Assembly: GCA_020073445.1 (NCBI GenBank)
Contig: JAIQFE010000011.1
Span: 1 to 64,000, forward strand
Reading direction: 5' to 3'
DNA from: Terriglobia bacterium
GTDB taxonomy: Bacteria; Acidobacteriota; Terriglobia; Bryobacterales; Bryobacteraceae
DNA: 64,000 nucleotides
Numbering within the stretch: the stretch's first letter is position 1; every line of letters begins with the position of its first letter. Below the pieces are notes generated by a model, which ran no database searches, was not told where the DNA came from, and worked only from the letters and a program-made list of their open reading frames with translations. A program made the translations under genes and the position numbers. Positions 16,664 to 26,900 of this stretch are shown here, one piece after another.

Positions 16664-17437
16664 GTGTCAAACGGAGCCAACGCCGCATCGGAAGTCCCTT
16701 CGCAGATTGGGCGCACCGTCCTAAACCTGCGGGAGATGCTTCTGCGCGGCGATTTTCAGCCAGGAGAACGCCTCTCGGAGCTTCCTCTGGTCGCGCGGTT
16801 GGGTGTGTCGCGGACCCCGATCCGACTCGCCCTCGATCGGCTAGCCAACGAAGGTCTCCTCGAAATCGTTCCTACCGGTGGCTTCGTGGTGCGCGCCTTC
16901 ACTCTGACGGATGTGAGCGATGCCATCGACATGCGCGGCCTGCTGGAAGGCGCCGCGGCCCGGCTCGCGGCGGAGCGGTTTCAGGATCCCGCCGAGCTCT
17001 CCGTGCTTCGCGCTCTCCAGGATGAACTCGAAAGGGTGATGCCGCTGGATCCGCAGCTTTATCCCTCCATCGATTCGTTTGCCCACTATCTGGATTTGAA
17101 CGAAGCCTTTCACTCGGCCTTGGTCGACCTTGCAAGGAGTCCGATGCTCCGCAGGACCTTCGATCGCATGCTGTCGCTGCCGTTCGCCTCGCCCAGTGCG
17201 ACGGTGTTCGCGCGCCTCAAATTGCCGAAGGCCAAAGAGCTGTTGACGGTCGCTCACGATCATCACAATGCGATCATCGACGCGATATTGAAACGCCAAG
17301 GGAGCCGTGCGGAGGGTGTGACGCGTGAACACGCGAGTCTCGCGCATCGGAATCTGGACGCCGTTCTGGCTGCCGACAAGCGATTTCTGAATTCCGTTCC
17401 AGGCGCCTCGCTCATCCGCGTGCCGGACGTGGCCTGA
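16664..17437 (+). CDS. GntR-family (FadR/FCD) transcriptional regulator
   Basis: A 257-residue regulator. Residues about 15-80 are a winged helix of GntR type (GRTVLNLREMLLRGDFQPGE, RLSELPLVARLGVSRTPIR, LANEGLLEIVPTGGFVV). Residues about 85-235 are the all-helical FCD ligand domain (DAIDMRGLLEGAAARLAAER, NEAFHSALVDLARSP, HDHHNAIIDAILKRQGSRAE), with the Asp and His residues that bind metal and carboxylate ligands in the family. It is divergent from the hydroxy-acid dehydrogenase with 39 bp between starts and probably senses a related acid, as LldR does for lactate. GTG start at 16664. No palindromic operator is obvious. Confidence 0.85.
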   Translation: MSNGANAASEVPSQIGRTVLNLREMLLRGDFQPGERLSELPLVARLGVSRTPIRLALDRLANEGLLEIVPTGGFVVRAFTLTDVSDAIDMRGLLEGAAARLAAERFQDPAELSVLRALQDELERVMPLDPQLYPSIDSFAHYLDLNEAFHSALVDLARSPMLRRTFDRMLSLPFASPSATVFARLKLPKAKELLTVAHDHHNAIIDAILKRQGSRAEGVTREHASLAHRNLDAVLAADKRFLNSVPGASLIRVPDVA

Positions 17438-17444
17438 GGTGTTT

Positions 17445-17464
17445 GGCAGGCGACACCGCCTGCC
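17445..17464. terminator. Hairpin between convergent genes
   Basis: A perfect 8-bp stem with a tetraloop, GGCAGGCG-ACAC-CGCCTGCC, sits in the 33-bp gap between the convergent GntR and DUF4159 genes. It is strong enough to terminate from both sides, although no T-run follows on either strand. Confidence 0.5.
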
Positions 17465-17470
17465 CCACCG

Positions 17471-18298
17471 TTAGTGCGTCAAAGCGTACATCACATAATT
17501 GACGCCGATGTTAATGGCCAGATGTGAGTACTGCTCGGGATAGCCGGGGTCGTCGGCGTATTCCCACGCGTCGCCTAAATCCGAGTTGGGCGTGATGGCA
17601 GCCTCGATCCTGCCCTTGTCGTCGTAAATGGCGCGCCAGTAGGGAGTGTCGCCGCCATTCTGCGCGCCGCGGCCATAGAGGCCCCACGCGCCCAGAATCT
17701 GGAAGCGGTTGTTCAAGTCGTAGAGGATGTGAAATGCCGTGTCGTCTTCCGGAATATCCACGGGAGTCTTCCCAGGCAGAACGCGCCCCATGCTTTGCAT
17801 GAACACATCCCACTCGTAAGGTCCCCAAAAATCATCGCACCAAAAGAACCCCCCACGAGCGAGGTAATCGCGCATCTTGGCGGCCTGTTTGTCGGTCAGA
17901 TCCCACTCGCCCGGCCGAACGGCGTACAGCATGGGCCAGTTGTAGACGTCGTCTTCGTCGTCCAGGTTTACCGGCTGTTCCACCGGCCGCGCGTCGATGC
18001 GCGTGAGGCGCATCACCGCGGTTAGAAAGTGGCGGTCGGCGCGGGGATAATCCTGGGTCCAGCTGGACATGCCGTTCATCCAGCCGCGACGGCCGGAACG
18101 GTCGAAACGCGCGCCGGGTGCGGGTGGATACATGAGCCTAGCAAACACCCATTCGGACGGCCGCTGAGCGCCCTCGGGCAGCGGGAAGTTGTTGTACTCG
18201 ATGGCGGGATACTCGCGAAACTCACGCTGCCACGCGCACAGGGATCCAACGAAGACGGCACCGCCCGCTAGCAGGAAGAGGATGTATCGACTGCTCAT
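17471..18298 (-). CDS. DUF4159 protein, paralogue 2
   Basis: A 275-residue protein with an N-terminal membrane/signal helix (YILFLLAGGAVFVGSLCAW) and one DUF4159 domain. It is closest to paralogue 1 of the window: WVFARLMYPP, SSWTQDYPRADRHFLTAVMR, YNWPMLYAVRPGEWDLTD, KMRDYLARGGFFWCDDFWG-x-YEW, then NSDLGDAWEYADDPGYPE and GVNYVMYALTH. As in the other copies the mature part is expected outside the cytoplasm. The start is uncertain: ATG 18298 begins the signal sequence directly, and GTG 18328 is also in frame. It stands alone in a convergent position, with no co-directional neighbour close by. Confidence 0.8.
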   Translation of the reverse strand: MSSRYILFLLAGGAVFVGSLCAWQREFREYPAIEYNNFPLPEGAQRPSEWVFARLMYPPAPGARFDRSGRRGWMNGMSSWTQDYPRADRHFLTAVMRLTRIDARPVEQPVNLDDEDDVYNWPMLYAVRPGEWDLTDKQAAKMRDYLARGGFFWCDDFWGPYEWDVFMQSMGRVLPGKTPVDIPEDDTAFHILYDLNNRFQILGAWGLYGRGAQNGGDTPYWRAIYDDKGRIEAAITPNSDLGDAWEYADDPGYPEQYSHLAINIGVNYVMYALTH

Positions 18299-18395
18299 TC
18301 CGCGACCAATCCATTCGGAGGATAGCACCTCTGCATTGGACCGGCCATCCGTGCCCGACTCGCGCTAGCATAGGTATCCGGGAGACTTCCAGGTG

Positions 18396-18767
18396 ATGCC
18401 GGAAAACGCTGCTGCGAAAGCCACTACTCTGTTGACCGTCGCCACATCCACCGAAGACGACGCGACCGGCACGTTTACCAGAGTCCGTTGCACCGGCAAG
18501 CTGGTCACCGGGTCAACCGGTATCCTTCAGACCGAAGTCCGTAGCCTGCTTCCCGGGGCGAAGCGGATCGTGCTCGACCTGACCGATCTCGGCTACATGG
18601 ATAGCAGCGGGCTCGGCTCGATCATCGGGTTATACGTTTCGGTCAAGGGCGCGGGCGGGCGTCTGGAAGTGATCAATCTGAGTGCGCGCGTGCGGCAACT
18701 GTTCAGCATCACTAACGTGCTGAGCTTGTTTGAGGTGTGCGGCGAGCAGAATATTCGACTTCCGTAA
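18396..18767 (+). CDS. STAS-domain protein (anti-sigma factor antagonist type)
   Basis: A 123-residue single-domain STAS protein: FTRVRCTGKLVTGSTGILQ, RIVLDLTDLGYMDSSGLGSI, then GGRLEVINLSARVRQLFSIT and VLSLFEV. The Ser in YMDSSGLG is the residue phosphorylated by anti-sigma kinases in SpoIIAA/RsbV relatives and it is conserved here. It should take part in a partner-switching cascade, but no anti-sigma kinase or PP2C phosphatase is within the window. GTG 18393 directly precedes ATG 18396, and either could be used after GGGAG at about 8-11 nt. The following gene begins 120 bp downstream. Confidence 0.85.
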   Translation: MPENAAAKATTLLTVATSTEDDATGTFTRVRCTGKLVTGSTGILQTEVRSLLPGAKRIVLDLTDLGYMDSSGLGSIIGLYVSVKGAGGRLEVINLSARVRQLFSITNVLSLFEVCGEQNIRLP

Positions 18768-18888
18768 CGGCAGGTTTTTCCGGAATCGGCCCGGCAAAAT
18801 TCCTCCGGTCGAGTCACTTCTCACTGTAATCCAACGATTTAGCGCTGGCATCGCAATTGCAGCGTTAATCGTTCTGGAGGTGTGAGCG

Positions 18889-19710
18889 ATGGAATCTGCC
18901 GATCGACCTGTACATGATTCGAGCCGCCCGAGTTGGCCGGTCTACCTGTTGATGGCCGTACTCGCGGGTTCGGCGCTAATCACTTCTGCGTACCTGTATC
19001 GCGAGAAGAAGCAGACCCAGGAACTAACCGCGGCCAATCAGAATCTCAGCACTACGTTGACGCAGCTCCAGAGCCGGATACAGGATCTGACGCAGCGTGT
19101 GGACGAATTCAAAAGCTCGCCCGTAGTGGCGGCCCCAGTCGTGCGGGCCCAGCCTGCCAAGCCTCGCCCGGCGAAAGTATCCAAGACGGCCGCGCCGCGG
19201 ACACCCCGCGACGATGCGCGTTTCAAGGAACTGCAGGGTCAGCTATCGGATCAACAAAAGCAGCTTGCCAGCACCAGAGAGGATCTGGACAAAACCCGCG
19301 ACGATCTGAACGGCGCGCTGAACAGCACTAAAGACGAGCTTTCAGGTTCGATCGCGAAGACGCATGACGAGCTGGTGGCGCTCCAGAAGCGCGGCGAGCG
19401 AAACTACTACGAATTCGAACTGAACAAATCCAAGCAGTTCGAGCGGGTGGGCCCGCTGCGGCTCTCCCTTCGCAAGGCCGACACCAAGCACAAGCGCTTC
19501 GACGTGAACATGCTGGTGGATGACAATCAGCTGCAGAAGAAGGGCGTGAATCTTTACGAGACGATCTGGATCAACACGGGTGACCGCCCGCAGCCGATGG
19601 AGCTGGTGGTGAACCAGATCGGCAAGGATCACATCCAGGGGTACCTGAGCGAACCGAAGTACAAGAAGTCGGAGCTGAGCCAGACGGCGGATACAGCGGC
19701 TCGGCCTTAA
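18889..19710 (+). CDS. Membrane-anchored coiled-coil protein of unknown function
   Basis: A 273-residue protein with a strong ribosome site (GGAGGTGTGAGCG before ATG). A single membrane helix near residues 17-35 (VYLLMAVLAGSALITSAYL) is followed by coiled coil at about 42-75, a Pro/Ala/Lys hinge (AAPVVRAQPAKPRPAK), a second coiled coil at about 108-160 (GQLSDQQKQLASTREDLDKT) and a beta-rich C-terminal domain at about 165-255 (NYYEFELNKSKQFERVGPLRL, then FDVNMLVDDNQLQKKGV). The topology suggests an N-in periplasmic protein that spans the envelope. The family is not one I can name; similar proteins are common in Acidobacteriota. Confidence 0.7.
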   Translation: MESADRPVHDSSRPSWPVYLLMAVLAGSALITSAYLYREKKQTQELTAANQNLSTTLTQLQSRIQDLTQRVDEFKSSPVVAAPVVRAQPAKPRPAKVSKTAAPRTPRDDARFKELQGQLSDQQKQLASTREDLDKTRDDLNGALNSTKDELSGSIAKTHDELVALQKRGERNYYEFELNKSKQFERVGPLRLSLRKADTKHKRFDVNMLVDDNQLQKKGVNLYETIWINTGDRPQPMELVVNQIGKDHIQGYLSEPKYKKSELSQTADTAARP

Positions 19711-19714
19711 GGAC

Positions 19715-20257
19715 TCAGACGTCGAAGATCCGGTCGACGAATACCGAGCCTTCGAACAATCGGACCGGAATGGCATCTCCAGCGGCGTAGGTTTTAGCAC
19801 CCGCCGGGTCCGTCACCAGCACGGTGCGTTTCTCCGGATCGACCACCCAAAACTCCAGTGTTCCTGCCGACATGGCCACGATCCGTTGCCGGCTGATCTT
19901 GGCAGGCGTGTTCGACGGTGACAGAACCTCGACGATCAACGCTGGCGCGTAGACCGGGTAGTCATTGGGAGGCATCGCGTCCCAATCGGCGCGCGGAATA
20001 TAGGCAACATCCGCGAACCAGTACTGGAGATTAGGAGCCGGACGGTACGGGAATTCAATGGTAACAACGCCACGCTCGGCGGCGAGGCCTTCCAGCAGAT
20101 GCTCGATCCGCTTCTGCAGTTTGATGTGGAGAGGGCGCGCCGGAGGCACTAGCACGACCTCGCCATCGTGCAGTTCATGTCGTTTTCCTGTTTCGGGGCG
20201 CTCGGGCAGCCGCAAGAAGTCGGCCCAGGTGACCGGAGAGTGTGCGTGGCTGCTCAT
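19715..20257 (-). CDS. Uma2-family (DUF820) restriction-endonuclease-fold protein
   Basis: A 180-residue Uma2 protein: TWADFLRLPERPETGKRHEL, DGEVVLVPPARPLHIKLQ, FADVAYIPRADWD, ALIVEVLSPSNTPAKISRQ, EFWVVDPEKRTVLV. The PD-(D/E)xK-type core is visible as the E in RHELHDGE, the D in FADVAY and the E in IVEVLSPS, with the usual Lys (here in AKISRQ). The biological role of the family, which is abundant in cyanobacteria and Acidobacteriota, is unsettled. It is convergent with the coiled-coil gene with a 4-bp gap and precedes an unknown gene of the same orientation by about 40 bp. Confidence 0.85.
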   Translation of the reverse strand: MSSHAHSPVTWADFLRLPERPETGKRHELHDGEVVLVPPARPLHIKLQKRIEHLLEGLAAERGVVTIEFPYRPAPNLQYWFADVAYIPRADWDAMPPNDYPVYAPALIVEVLSPSNTPAKISRQRIVAMSAGTLEFWVVDPEKRTVLVTDPAGAKTYAAGDAIPVRLFEGSVFVDRIFDV

Positions 20258-20298
20258 GAGCTAGCTCGATTATAACTGTGGATCACTATAGTCCGTTA

Positions 20299-20982
20299 TT
20301 ATGTCGGGAGCACCTGTAATTCTTGCTCGCTTGGCACCATCGGATTCAGTGTGCCGGACTGGAAATCCCAGAATTGCTCGAAGCTGCTCCTTAGCACAGT
20401 TTCGGCAGGATCGTGTAGCTTAGCGAGGTAAAGTTCGAAGGCTGTAACGACGTCCTCGACTAGCTTCTCTGGACAAATGAAGATGCTGAATTTGTCGCCA
20501 GTCGAGCGGATGCGGATCGATCGCTCTCTGTTTCCCCAGATCACAACCCTGTTTTTCGTGATGGCTTCGTGGAATAGTCCGCAACGAACCTGGTCGTAAA
20601 TGTCACTTGCAATTTCTTCCTTCGGTGCGCCATTGTCCATCTGGAAAGTTGCAAGGAATCCCTGCTTGAAGAACTCTTTTGATCGACCATCGCTCCCTTT
20701 CCCTTGCTGGTATTGCGCCAACATCTCGAAATAAGGAAAGATGACAGCGAGCGCCGCCATGCCGGCGTGCCTAGCGTCTGGCTTGCCCGATTCAAAGAGT
20801 GCTCTGGCTTGGTTTAGCATCCAGCCTTTGACGCGGTCTTCAAAAACATCGATCTTATCGGTGATATTTCCAGAAGAAAGCTTTGTCGCTGTGAACTTCG
20901 GACTGAGATAAACATCCACGATATATATCGTAATTGACGGATCGAATGCGCCCAGGAAGCTGCTAGTACTCCAGATTGGCAT
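20299..20982 (-). CDS. Unknown protein with HEPN-like R-x4-H motif
   Basis: A 227-residue predicted cytoplasmic protein with no signal peptide and noticeably less GC-rich codons than its neighbours, suggesting recent acquisition. Helices dominate. The segment IYDQVRCGLFHEAITKNRVV contains R-x4-H, which is the catalytic signature of HEPN ribonucleases, and it lies after helices (YFEMLAQYQQGKG, SKEFFKQGFLATFQMDNG) as expected for that fold. The family assignment is inference from one motif. The gene sits upstream of the Uma2 gene on the same strand, and the pair might be a small defence or toxin-type module, but nothing else supports that. Confidence 0.55.
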   Translation of the reverse strand: MPIWSTSSFLGAFDPSITIYIVDVYLSPKFTATKLSSGNITDKIDVFEDRVKGWMLNQARALFESGKPDARHAGMAALAVIFPYFEMLAQYQQGKGSDGRSKEFFKQGFLATFQMDNGAPKEEIASDIYDQVRCGLFHEAITKNRVVIWGNRERSIRIRSTGDKFSIFICPEKLVEDVVTAFELYLAKLHDPAETVLRSSFEQFWDFQSGTLNPMVPSEQELQVLPT

Positions 20983-21035
20983 TCATGACAACGCCCGCCG
21001 TTGACCCCTGGTTTCCTCCCCGATACACTCGTGGG

Positions 21036-21899
21036 GTGAAACTCGCGAGCTCGCTGCTTCTGTTGGCTGTGTCTGTGGCAGCCCAGAGTCCTTACCAGGA
21101 CCGGTTCATCACCGTCAACGGCCTGCGGTTGCACTATCTCGACTGGGGCTCGCCCGATAAGCAGCCCTTCATCATGCTGCACGGGATCGGGCGGGTCGCC
21201 CATTCCTTTGACCACATCGCGCCGCGGTTCGACAAGGACTATCACGTCATCGCGATCGACATGCGAGGTCACGGCGACTCGGCGTGGTCGCCGGAGGGCG
21301 CTTATCTGGTGGAGGATTACGCCAAGGATCTGGCGGCTTTCATCGAGCAGCTGAACCTGCGCAACGTGGTCCTGCTGGGAAATTCCACCGGCGGACGCGT
21401 GGTGCAGTTCTACGCCGGGACGCATCCCGAGCGCGTGGCGAAGCTGGTGGTCGAAGACGTGGGGCCGGAGCGGACGAATGAAATCGCCTCGGCGTTCGCT
21501 CGCAGAGTCGAGCAGGAAGATAAAGGCTGGGCGTCCGAAGACGAGCTGGTTGCATCGTTAATGCGCGGCGGCAGTACGGTTGCCGAGCAACTGCAACGGA
21601 ATTACGCCCACTTCGGAAGTAAGCGGCGCGAGGATGGCCGCATCGTGTGGAAGCGCGATCCGAATCTGGTCAAGGGGTTCGTTCCCACCGAACTCTGGGC
21701 GCAAGTTCTCAAGATCACTTGCCCCACCATCTACATCCTGGGCGGCGCCAGCACCATTGTGCCGGCGGAAACGCAGAAGAAATTGAAGGAGAGTCTGCCG
21801 GCGGTGCAGATCGTGACGATGCCCAAGCTGGGGCACTACCCACATCAGGAAGCGCCGGAGGACTACATCCGCATCGTGCAGACATTTCTTGCCCGGTGA
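21036..21899 (+). CDS. Exported alpha/beta-hydrolase
   Basis: A 287-residue alpha/beta-hydrolase after a signal peptide (LASSLLLLAVSVAAQS). It has the oxyanion region MLHGIGRVAHSFDHI, the IDMRGHGDSAWSPEG block, the nucleophile elbow GNSTGG with Ser, and the catalytic His in LGHYPHQEAPEDY. The usual acid position reads GGASTIVP rather than G-x-D-S, so the Asp may be displaced to another strand. A lipase, esterase or haloalkane-dehalogenase-type activity is possible, but the substrate is unknown. GTG at 21036 is chosen because it starts the signal peptide; the frame stays open back to 20976 with an uncharacteristic leader. It ends 25 bp before the outer-membrane barrel gene. Confidence 0.8.
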   Translation: MKLASSLLLLAVSVAAQSPYQDRFITVNGLRLHYLDWGSPDKQPFIMLHGIGRVAHSFDHIAPRFDKDYHVIAIDMRGHGDSAWSPEGAYLVEDYAKDLAAFIEQLNLRNVVLLGNSTGGRVVQFYAGTHPERVAKLVVEDVGPERTNEIASAFARRVEQEDKGWASEDELVASLMRGGSTVAEQLQRNYAHFGSKRREDGRIVWKRDPNLVKGFVPTELWAQVLKITCPTIYILGGASTIVPAETQKKLKESLPAVQIVTMPKLGHYPHQEAPEDYIRIVQTFLAR

Positions 21900-21924
21900 C
21901 CACGCTTCGTGTTACCTATAGGCC

Positions 21925-23982
21925 TTGATTCGCTGGTTGCGAGGGATCGTATGGATATGCGCTGCCGCTGCTTTTGCGCAGGACCAGCGCCTCCCGCGCC
22001 AGACTCCCTCCCAGACCGCGGCGGTTCAGGGAATCCTGCGGGATCCATCGGGGCTCGGACTCGGCGGCGCTGCCGTCACACTAAGGAATCTGGGAAACGA
22101 GCAGACCTTCTCCACGATGACGTTGGGCGACGGCGTGTTCCGATTCCTGAACTTGACTCCGGGCCGCTACACGCTGCAAGCTACGCTGGATGGATTTCAG
22201 CGAATCGATCGAACCTTTACCGTACTCAGTGGGGTCGACACGTTCGCGCTGGAATTAATCATGACTCCCGTTCCAGCGGCTCCGCATCCCGTTCCGCCGG
22301 AGGCTCCACCGCAGCCGCCATACCGAACGCTTCCGCAACCGCCTCCAGAAGGGCTGCCGGAAGTCCTTCCTCCTCAAATCATCCCTCCGCGCGGCCGCGT
22401 GTTCACGCCTCTGCCGAACCGCTGGAAGTTCGACTGGCCAGACTACAAGCGTTACGGGCCGATAGACGAAAAAGCCGAAGTGCCTTATGTGAAAGGACAC
22501 TGGTACGATCCGTTCAATCGCAACAAGCTGAAAGGCGACTACCCGATTCTCGGGCAGAGCACGTTCTTGAATATTAGCCTGGTGAGCGATACCGCGGTCA
22601 CGGGCCGCAAGTTGCCGGTCCCGAGCGGTGTGGGCTCCGACGATCCCGACAGTTCCGACTTTTTCGGTCGCATGGGCCAGTTCGCTCTCAGCCAGAATTT
22701 CTCGTTCTCGGCGACTCTGTTCCACGGCGACACGGCGTACCGTCCGGTGGATTGGCAGATCCGGTTCACGCCGGAAGTGAACGTCAACTACCTCAAGGTC
22801 CGGGAGAACGGGATCGTGAGTCCCGATGTACGGGCGGGAACCACGCGCCTGGATGCACACCTCGGGCTCCAGGAAGCGTTCGTGGAGGCGAAGATCGCGG
22901 ATCTGAGCTCATCGTTCGATTTCGTCTCCGCTCGCGCGGGTATCCAAACCTTCAACAGTGATTTCCGCGGGTTTGTATTTTTCGATCAAGAACCGGGGCT
23001 GCGCCTGTTCGGTACGCTCGATTCCAACCGCTATCAGTTCAACGCGGCGTACTTTTCCATGCTCGAAAAGGACACCAACAGCGGGCTGAACAGCATGGCG
23101 TACCGCAACCAGCAGGTGCTGGTGGGGAACTTGTACCGGCAGGATTTCCTGAAGCCCGGATACAACATCCAGGCGAGCTTTCATTACGACAAAGACGACG
23201 CGGCGCTGCAGTACGACACCAACGGCTTCCTGGTGCGGCCTGCGGCGGTCGGCTTGGCCAGACCGCACAAAGTGCGGTCGTACTATTACGGGCTGACTGG
23301 AGCCGGGCACATCGGCCGGCTGAACCTGACGCACGCGTTTTACCAGGTGCTGGGGCACGATTCGCTGAATCCGATTGCCGGTAGGCGTACGGATATCAAC
23401 GCGCAGATGGCCGCGGCCGAGCTTTCCTGGGACCGCGACTGGATCCGTTTCCGCGCCTCGATATTCTGGTCGTCGGGCGACGACAATCCGCGGGACGGGA
23501 CGGCTCGCGGGTTCGATGCCATCCTCGACAATTCGAATTTCGCGGGCGGTTTCTTCAGCTTCTGGAATCGGGAGGGCATCCGGTTGACGGGTTCCGGGGT
23601 AAGCTTGGTTTCGCCCGGGAGCCTGATCCCATCCCTGCGCTCGAGCAAAGCCGAAGGGCAGGCGAATTTCGTGAATCCCGGAATCTTCATTTACAATGCC
23701 GGGGCCGATGTGGAGATCACGCCCAAGCTTCGCGGCGTCCTGAACCTGAACGTGATCCGGTTCCAGGACACCGAACCGCTGGAGCTGATTCTGTTGCAGG
23801 CGCCCATCCACCACGGCGTAGGTGTCGATTCCGGCTTGGGCGTGACATATCGTCCTCCGCTAACAGAGAACATGGTGATTACGGGCGCATTCAACGCATT
23901 TTCCCCGGCGCAGGGATTCCGCGATATCTTTACTGACAAGACTTTATTTTCCGCGGCTGCTAATGTCCGTTTCCGTTTCTAA
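21925..23982 (+). CDS. Outer-membrane barrel protein with carboxypeptidase-regulatory domain
   Basis: A 685-residue protein: signal peptide ([12 protein letters not shown]), carboxypeptidase-regulatory-like beta-sandwich at about 30-110 ([37 protein letters not shown]), Pro-rich linker at about 113-160, then some 500 residues of alternating strand pattern typical of a large beta-barrel, ending ANVRFRF with a C-terminal Phe. No TonB plug signature is visible, so it looks more like a porin than a receptor. The next gene, a decaheme cytochrome, starts inside its last codons (20-nt overlap). This coupling is reminiscent of porin-cytochrome conduits that wire the periplasm to the surface, although there is no evident homology to MtrB or OmbB. 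TTG start. Confidence 0.75.
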   Translation: MIRWLRGIVWICAAAAFAQDQRLPRQTPSQTAAVQGILRDPSGLGLGGAAVTLRNLGNEQTFSTMTLGDGVFRFLNLTPGRYTLQATLDGFQRIDRTFTVLSGVDTFALELIMTPVPAAPHPVPPEAPPQPPYRTLPQPPPEGLPEVLPPQIIPPRGRVFTPLPNRWKFDWPDYKRYGPIDEKAEVPYVKGHWYDPFNRNKLKGDYPILGQSTFLNISLVSDTAVTGRKLPVPSGVGSDDPDSSDFFGRMGQFALSQNFSFSATLFHGDTAYRPVDWQIRFTPEVNVNYLKVRENGIVSPDVRAGTTRLDAHLGLQEAFVEAKIADLSSSFDFVSARAGIQTFNSDFRGFVFFDQEPGLRLFGTLDSNRYQFNAAYFSMLEKDTNSGLNSMAYRNQQVLVGNLYRQDFLKPGYNIQASFHYDKDDAALQYDTNGFLVRPAAVGLARPHKVRSYYYGLTGAGHIGRLNLTHAFYQVLGHDSLNPIAGRRTDINAQMAAAELSWDRDWIRFRASIFWSSGDDNPRDGTARGFDAILDNSNFAGGFFSFWNREGIRLTGSGVSLVSPGSLIPSLRSSKAEGQANFVNPGIFIYNAGADVEITPKLRGVLNLNVIRFQDTEPLELILLQAPIHHGVGVDSGLGVTYRPPLTENMVITGAFNAFSPAQGFRDIFTDKTLFSAAANVRFRF

Positions 23983-26900
23983 AAGTATTTCGATCGCGGC
24001 TGTCGCCGGCGGAGTGACTCTATTCGCTGCCCTGGCGCTGCTGCCGGCACAATCTCCCGGCGAGACGGAGCGAAACAGCGCAGGGTGCATCTCTTGTCAC
24101 GGATTGACCGAGGCTCCCAGCATGCACACCACGGGAACCGTGCAGCTAGGCTGCATCGATTGCCACGGCGGCAAGGGCGATGTGACGCGTCCGGCGGGAT
24201 CGGATATGCGCGCCTATGAGCGTGCCAAGCATGAGGCGCATCCGAAGTCCAGGAATTCCGCATATGCCGATTCGTCGGCGAATCCGGTCCGCCCGTACAC
24301 GGACTGGCTGAAAGAGGATAAGGAATATATCCGCTTCATCAATCCCGGCGATCTGCGGGTGGTGGATGAAACCTGCGGGAATTGCCACGCCCGCGAGGCT
24401 CGCGCCGTTCAGACCAGCATGATGACTCACGGCGGCATGCTGTGGCAGGCGGCTCTCTACAACAACGGTGGTTATCCGTACAAGAACGCTCGCTTCGGCG
24501 AAAGTTATTCGCCCGATGGGCTGCCGCAGCGGGTCACGATGCCTGAGGCGCCGAGCAACGAGCTGACCAGGACCAAAGGGATCCTGCCTTACCTGGATCC
24601 CCTGAATCGCTGGGAAGTGTCGCAGCCGGGAAACATCCTCCGCGTCTTCGAGCGAGGTGGCGAGGCGCGTGCCGAGGCCGGCAATCCGAATGGCGGGTCC
24701 CGGCCGGGGCTGCCCGATGACAAGCTAAGCGACCGCGGCCTAGGCACGTTGTTGCGCACGGATCCGGTGTTTCTGGGCTTGCAGAAAACGCGTCTGCTGG
24801 ATCCGCTGCTGTCGTTGCCCGGAACCAACGATCATCCCGGCGATTATCGCCACAGCGGCTGCACGGCGTGCCACGTGATCTACGCGAACGATCGGAACCC
24901 GGCTCATTCCGGGCCGTATGCCGCGTACGGTAATCAAGGACGCAGCGCGCAGATGGATCCGACGATTCCGAAGAACGAACCGGGCCACCCCATCAAGCAT
25001 GAGTTAACTCGCGCGATTCCAACCAGTCAATGTATCGTGTGCCACATTCATCCCGGCACGAACATGGTCGCGTCGTATCTCGGCTATATCTGGTGGGATT
25101 CGGAGACGGACGGCGCGAAGATGTATCCGGCCAAGCAGCACGATCCGACGGATTCGGAGCGGCTGGAATCCTGGATGAAGAATCCGCAGAACGCGGCGGC
25201 GCGCGGTTTGTGGGGCGATCTGGATTTTCTGGAAAAGACCGGTACTCCGGAATTCAACGCGCAGCTCCAGAACACGCAGTTCGCCGATTTCCACGGTCAC
25301 GGCTGGGTGTTTCGTGCAGTGTACAAACGCGACCGGAAAGGGAATCTGCTCGACGCTGAGGACCGCGTCGTTCCTCCAGACGATAAGAACAAGTTCCAGG
25401 ACGCCGTGCACCTCAAGGACATCCATCTTGAAAAAGGGATGCACTGCACGGACTGCCACTTCGAGCGCGATAGCCACGGCAACGGGAATTTGTATGGCGA
25501 AACTCGCAACGCGGTGGAGATCGATTGCGTGGATTGCCACGGGACGGTCAAGTCCAAGGCGAATCTGCGGACTTCCGCGGCTGCGGCACCAACCGGAGGG
25601 ACAGATCTTTCGCTGTTGCGAACAGCGTCGGGACAGCGGCGATTCTATCAACAGGACGGCAAGATCTATCAGCGATCCAATTTAGATCCGGCCAAGTCTT
25701 GGGAAGTGGTGCAGGTGGTCGATAGCATCACTCCTGGGAATCCGCACTACAGTGAGGCGTCGCGCCTGGCCAAGACTCTGCTGAAGGACGGCAACACTTG
25801 GGGATCGGCTCCCGGCGACGAGAAGCAACTCGCGCACGGGAACGATCGGATGACCTGCTATGCGTGCCACTCGTCCTGGACCACGAGCTGTTTCGGCTGC
25901 CATCTTCCGATGCGGGCGAACGCGAAATCGGCGGCCTTGCACAACGAAGGGACGCAAACACGCAACTACACCTCGTACAATTTCGAGGTCCTGCGCGATG
26001 ACATTTACATGTTGGGCGTGGACGGCACCGTTACAGGCAATCGCATCGCGCCGACGCGTTCCACCTGCGCGGTGGTGGTCAGCTCTCAGAACGCCAATCG
26101 CGACTGGACCTACTACCAGCAGCAAACGATTTCCGCGGAAGGTTTCAGCGGGTTCGGTTTCAGTTCCTACTATCCGCACACAGTGCGCGCCAAGGAGACC
26201 AAGACCTGCACCAGCTGCCATATCTCGCGCGATGGCGACAATAACGCCTGGATGGCGCAGCTTCTGATGCAAGGAACGAATCTGGTGAACATGATGGGGC
26301 GTTACGCCTACGTCGCCGAAGGCTCCAAAGGCTTTGACGCGGTGACCGTGGCCGAGCACGACGATCCCCCCGCGGTTTTCGGCAGCGATCTGCAGAAGAT
26401 CGCGTACCCGGCGGATTTTGCCAAGGTCGAAAAACACGGCCGCGAGATTGAAGAAGCGGACCATCATGCGGGTAACGTGCTCGACCTGCAGTTGCGTGGA
26501 GAATATCTGTACGCCGCGCTGGGCAAGGGCGGCTTCCGCATTTACGACGTCGCCAACATCGACAACAAGAACTTTTCCGAGAAGATGACCACCGCGCCCG
26601 TTTCGCCGGTGGGCCAGGGGTTCTACTTGAAGACGAAGTACGCGACCGCAGTGGCTTCGCCTTCGACGCTGGCCGTGGATCCGCTTCGCGCGCACATTCC
26701 AGAAAATGAAGAACAGCCCGCAGCGTTGATGTACGGATTCCTCTACGTGGCGGATCGCGAAGAGGGCCTGATCGTGGTGGGCGATCCGGACCTGAAGAGC
26801 CGCAGTCCGGGTGTCCTGACGTTGCTCGACGGCAATCCGCGTAACAATTTCCTGAAGCGCGCGGCGACCTTTAATCCGGGCGGCGTGCTGACGGGCGCCC

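Noticed and set aside
22011-22577. Rightward frame overlapping the barrel gene start
   Set aside because: It is in another frame of the signal peptide/linker region and is Arg/Ser-rich with no homology I recognise.
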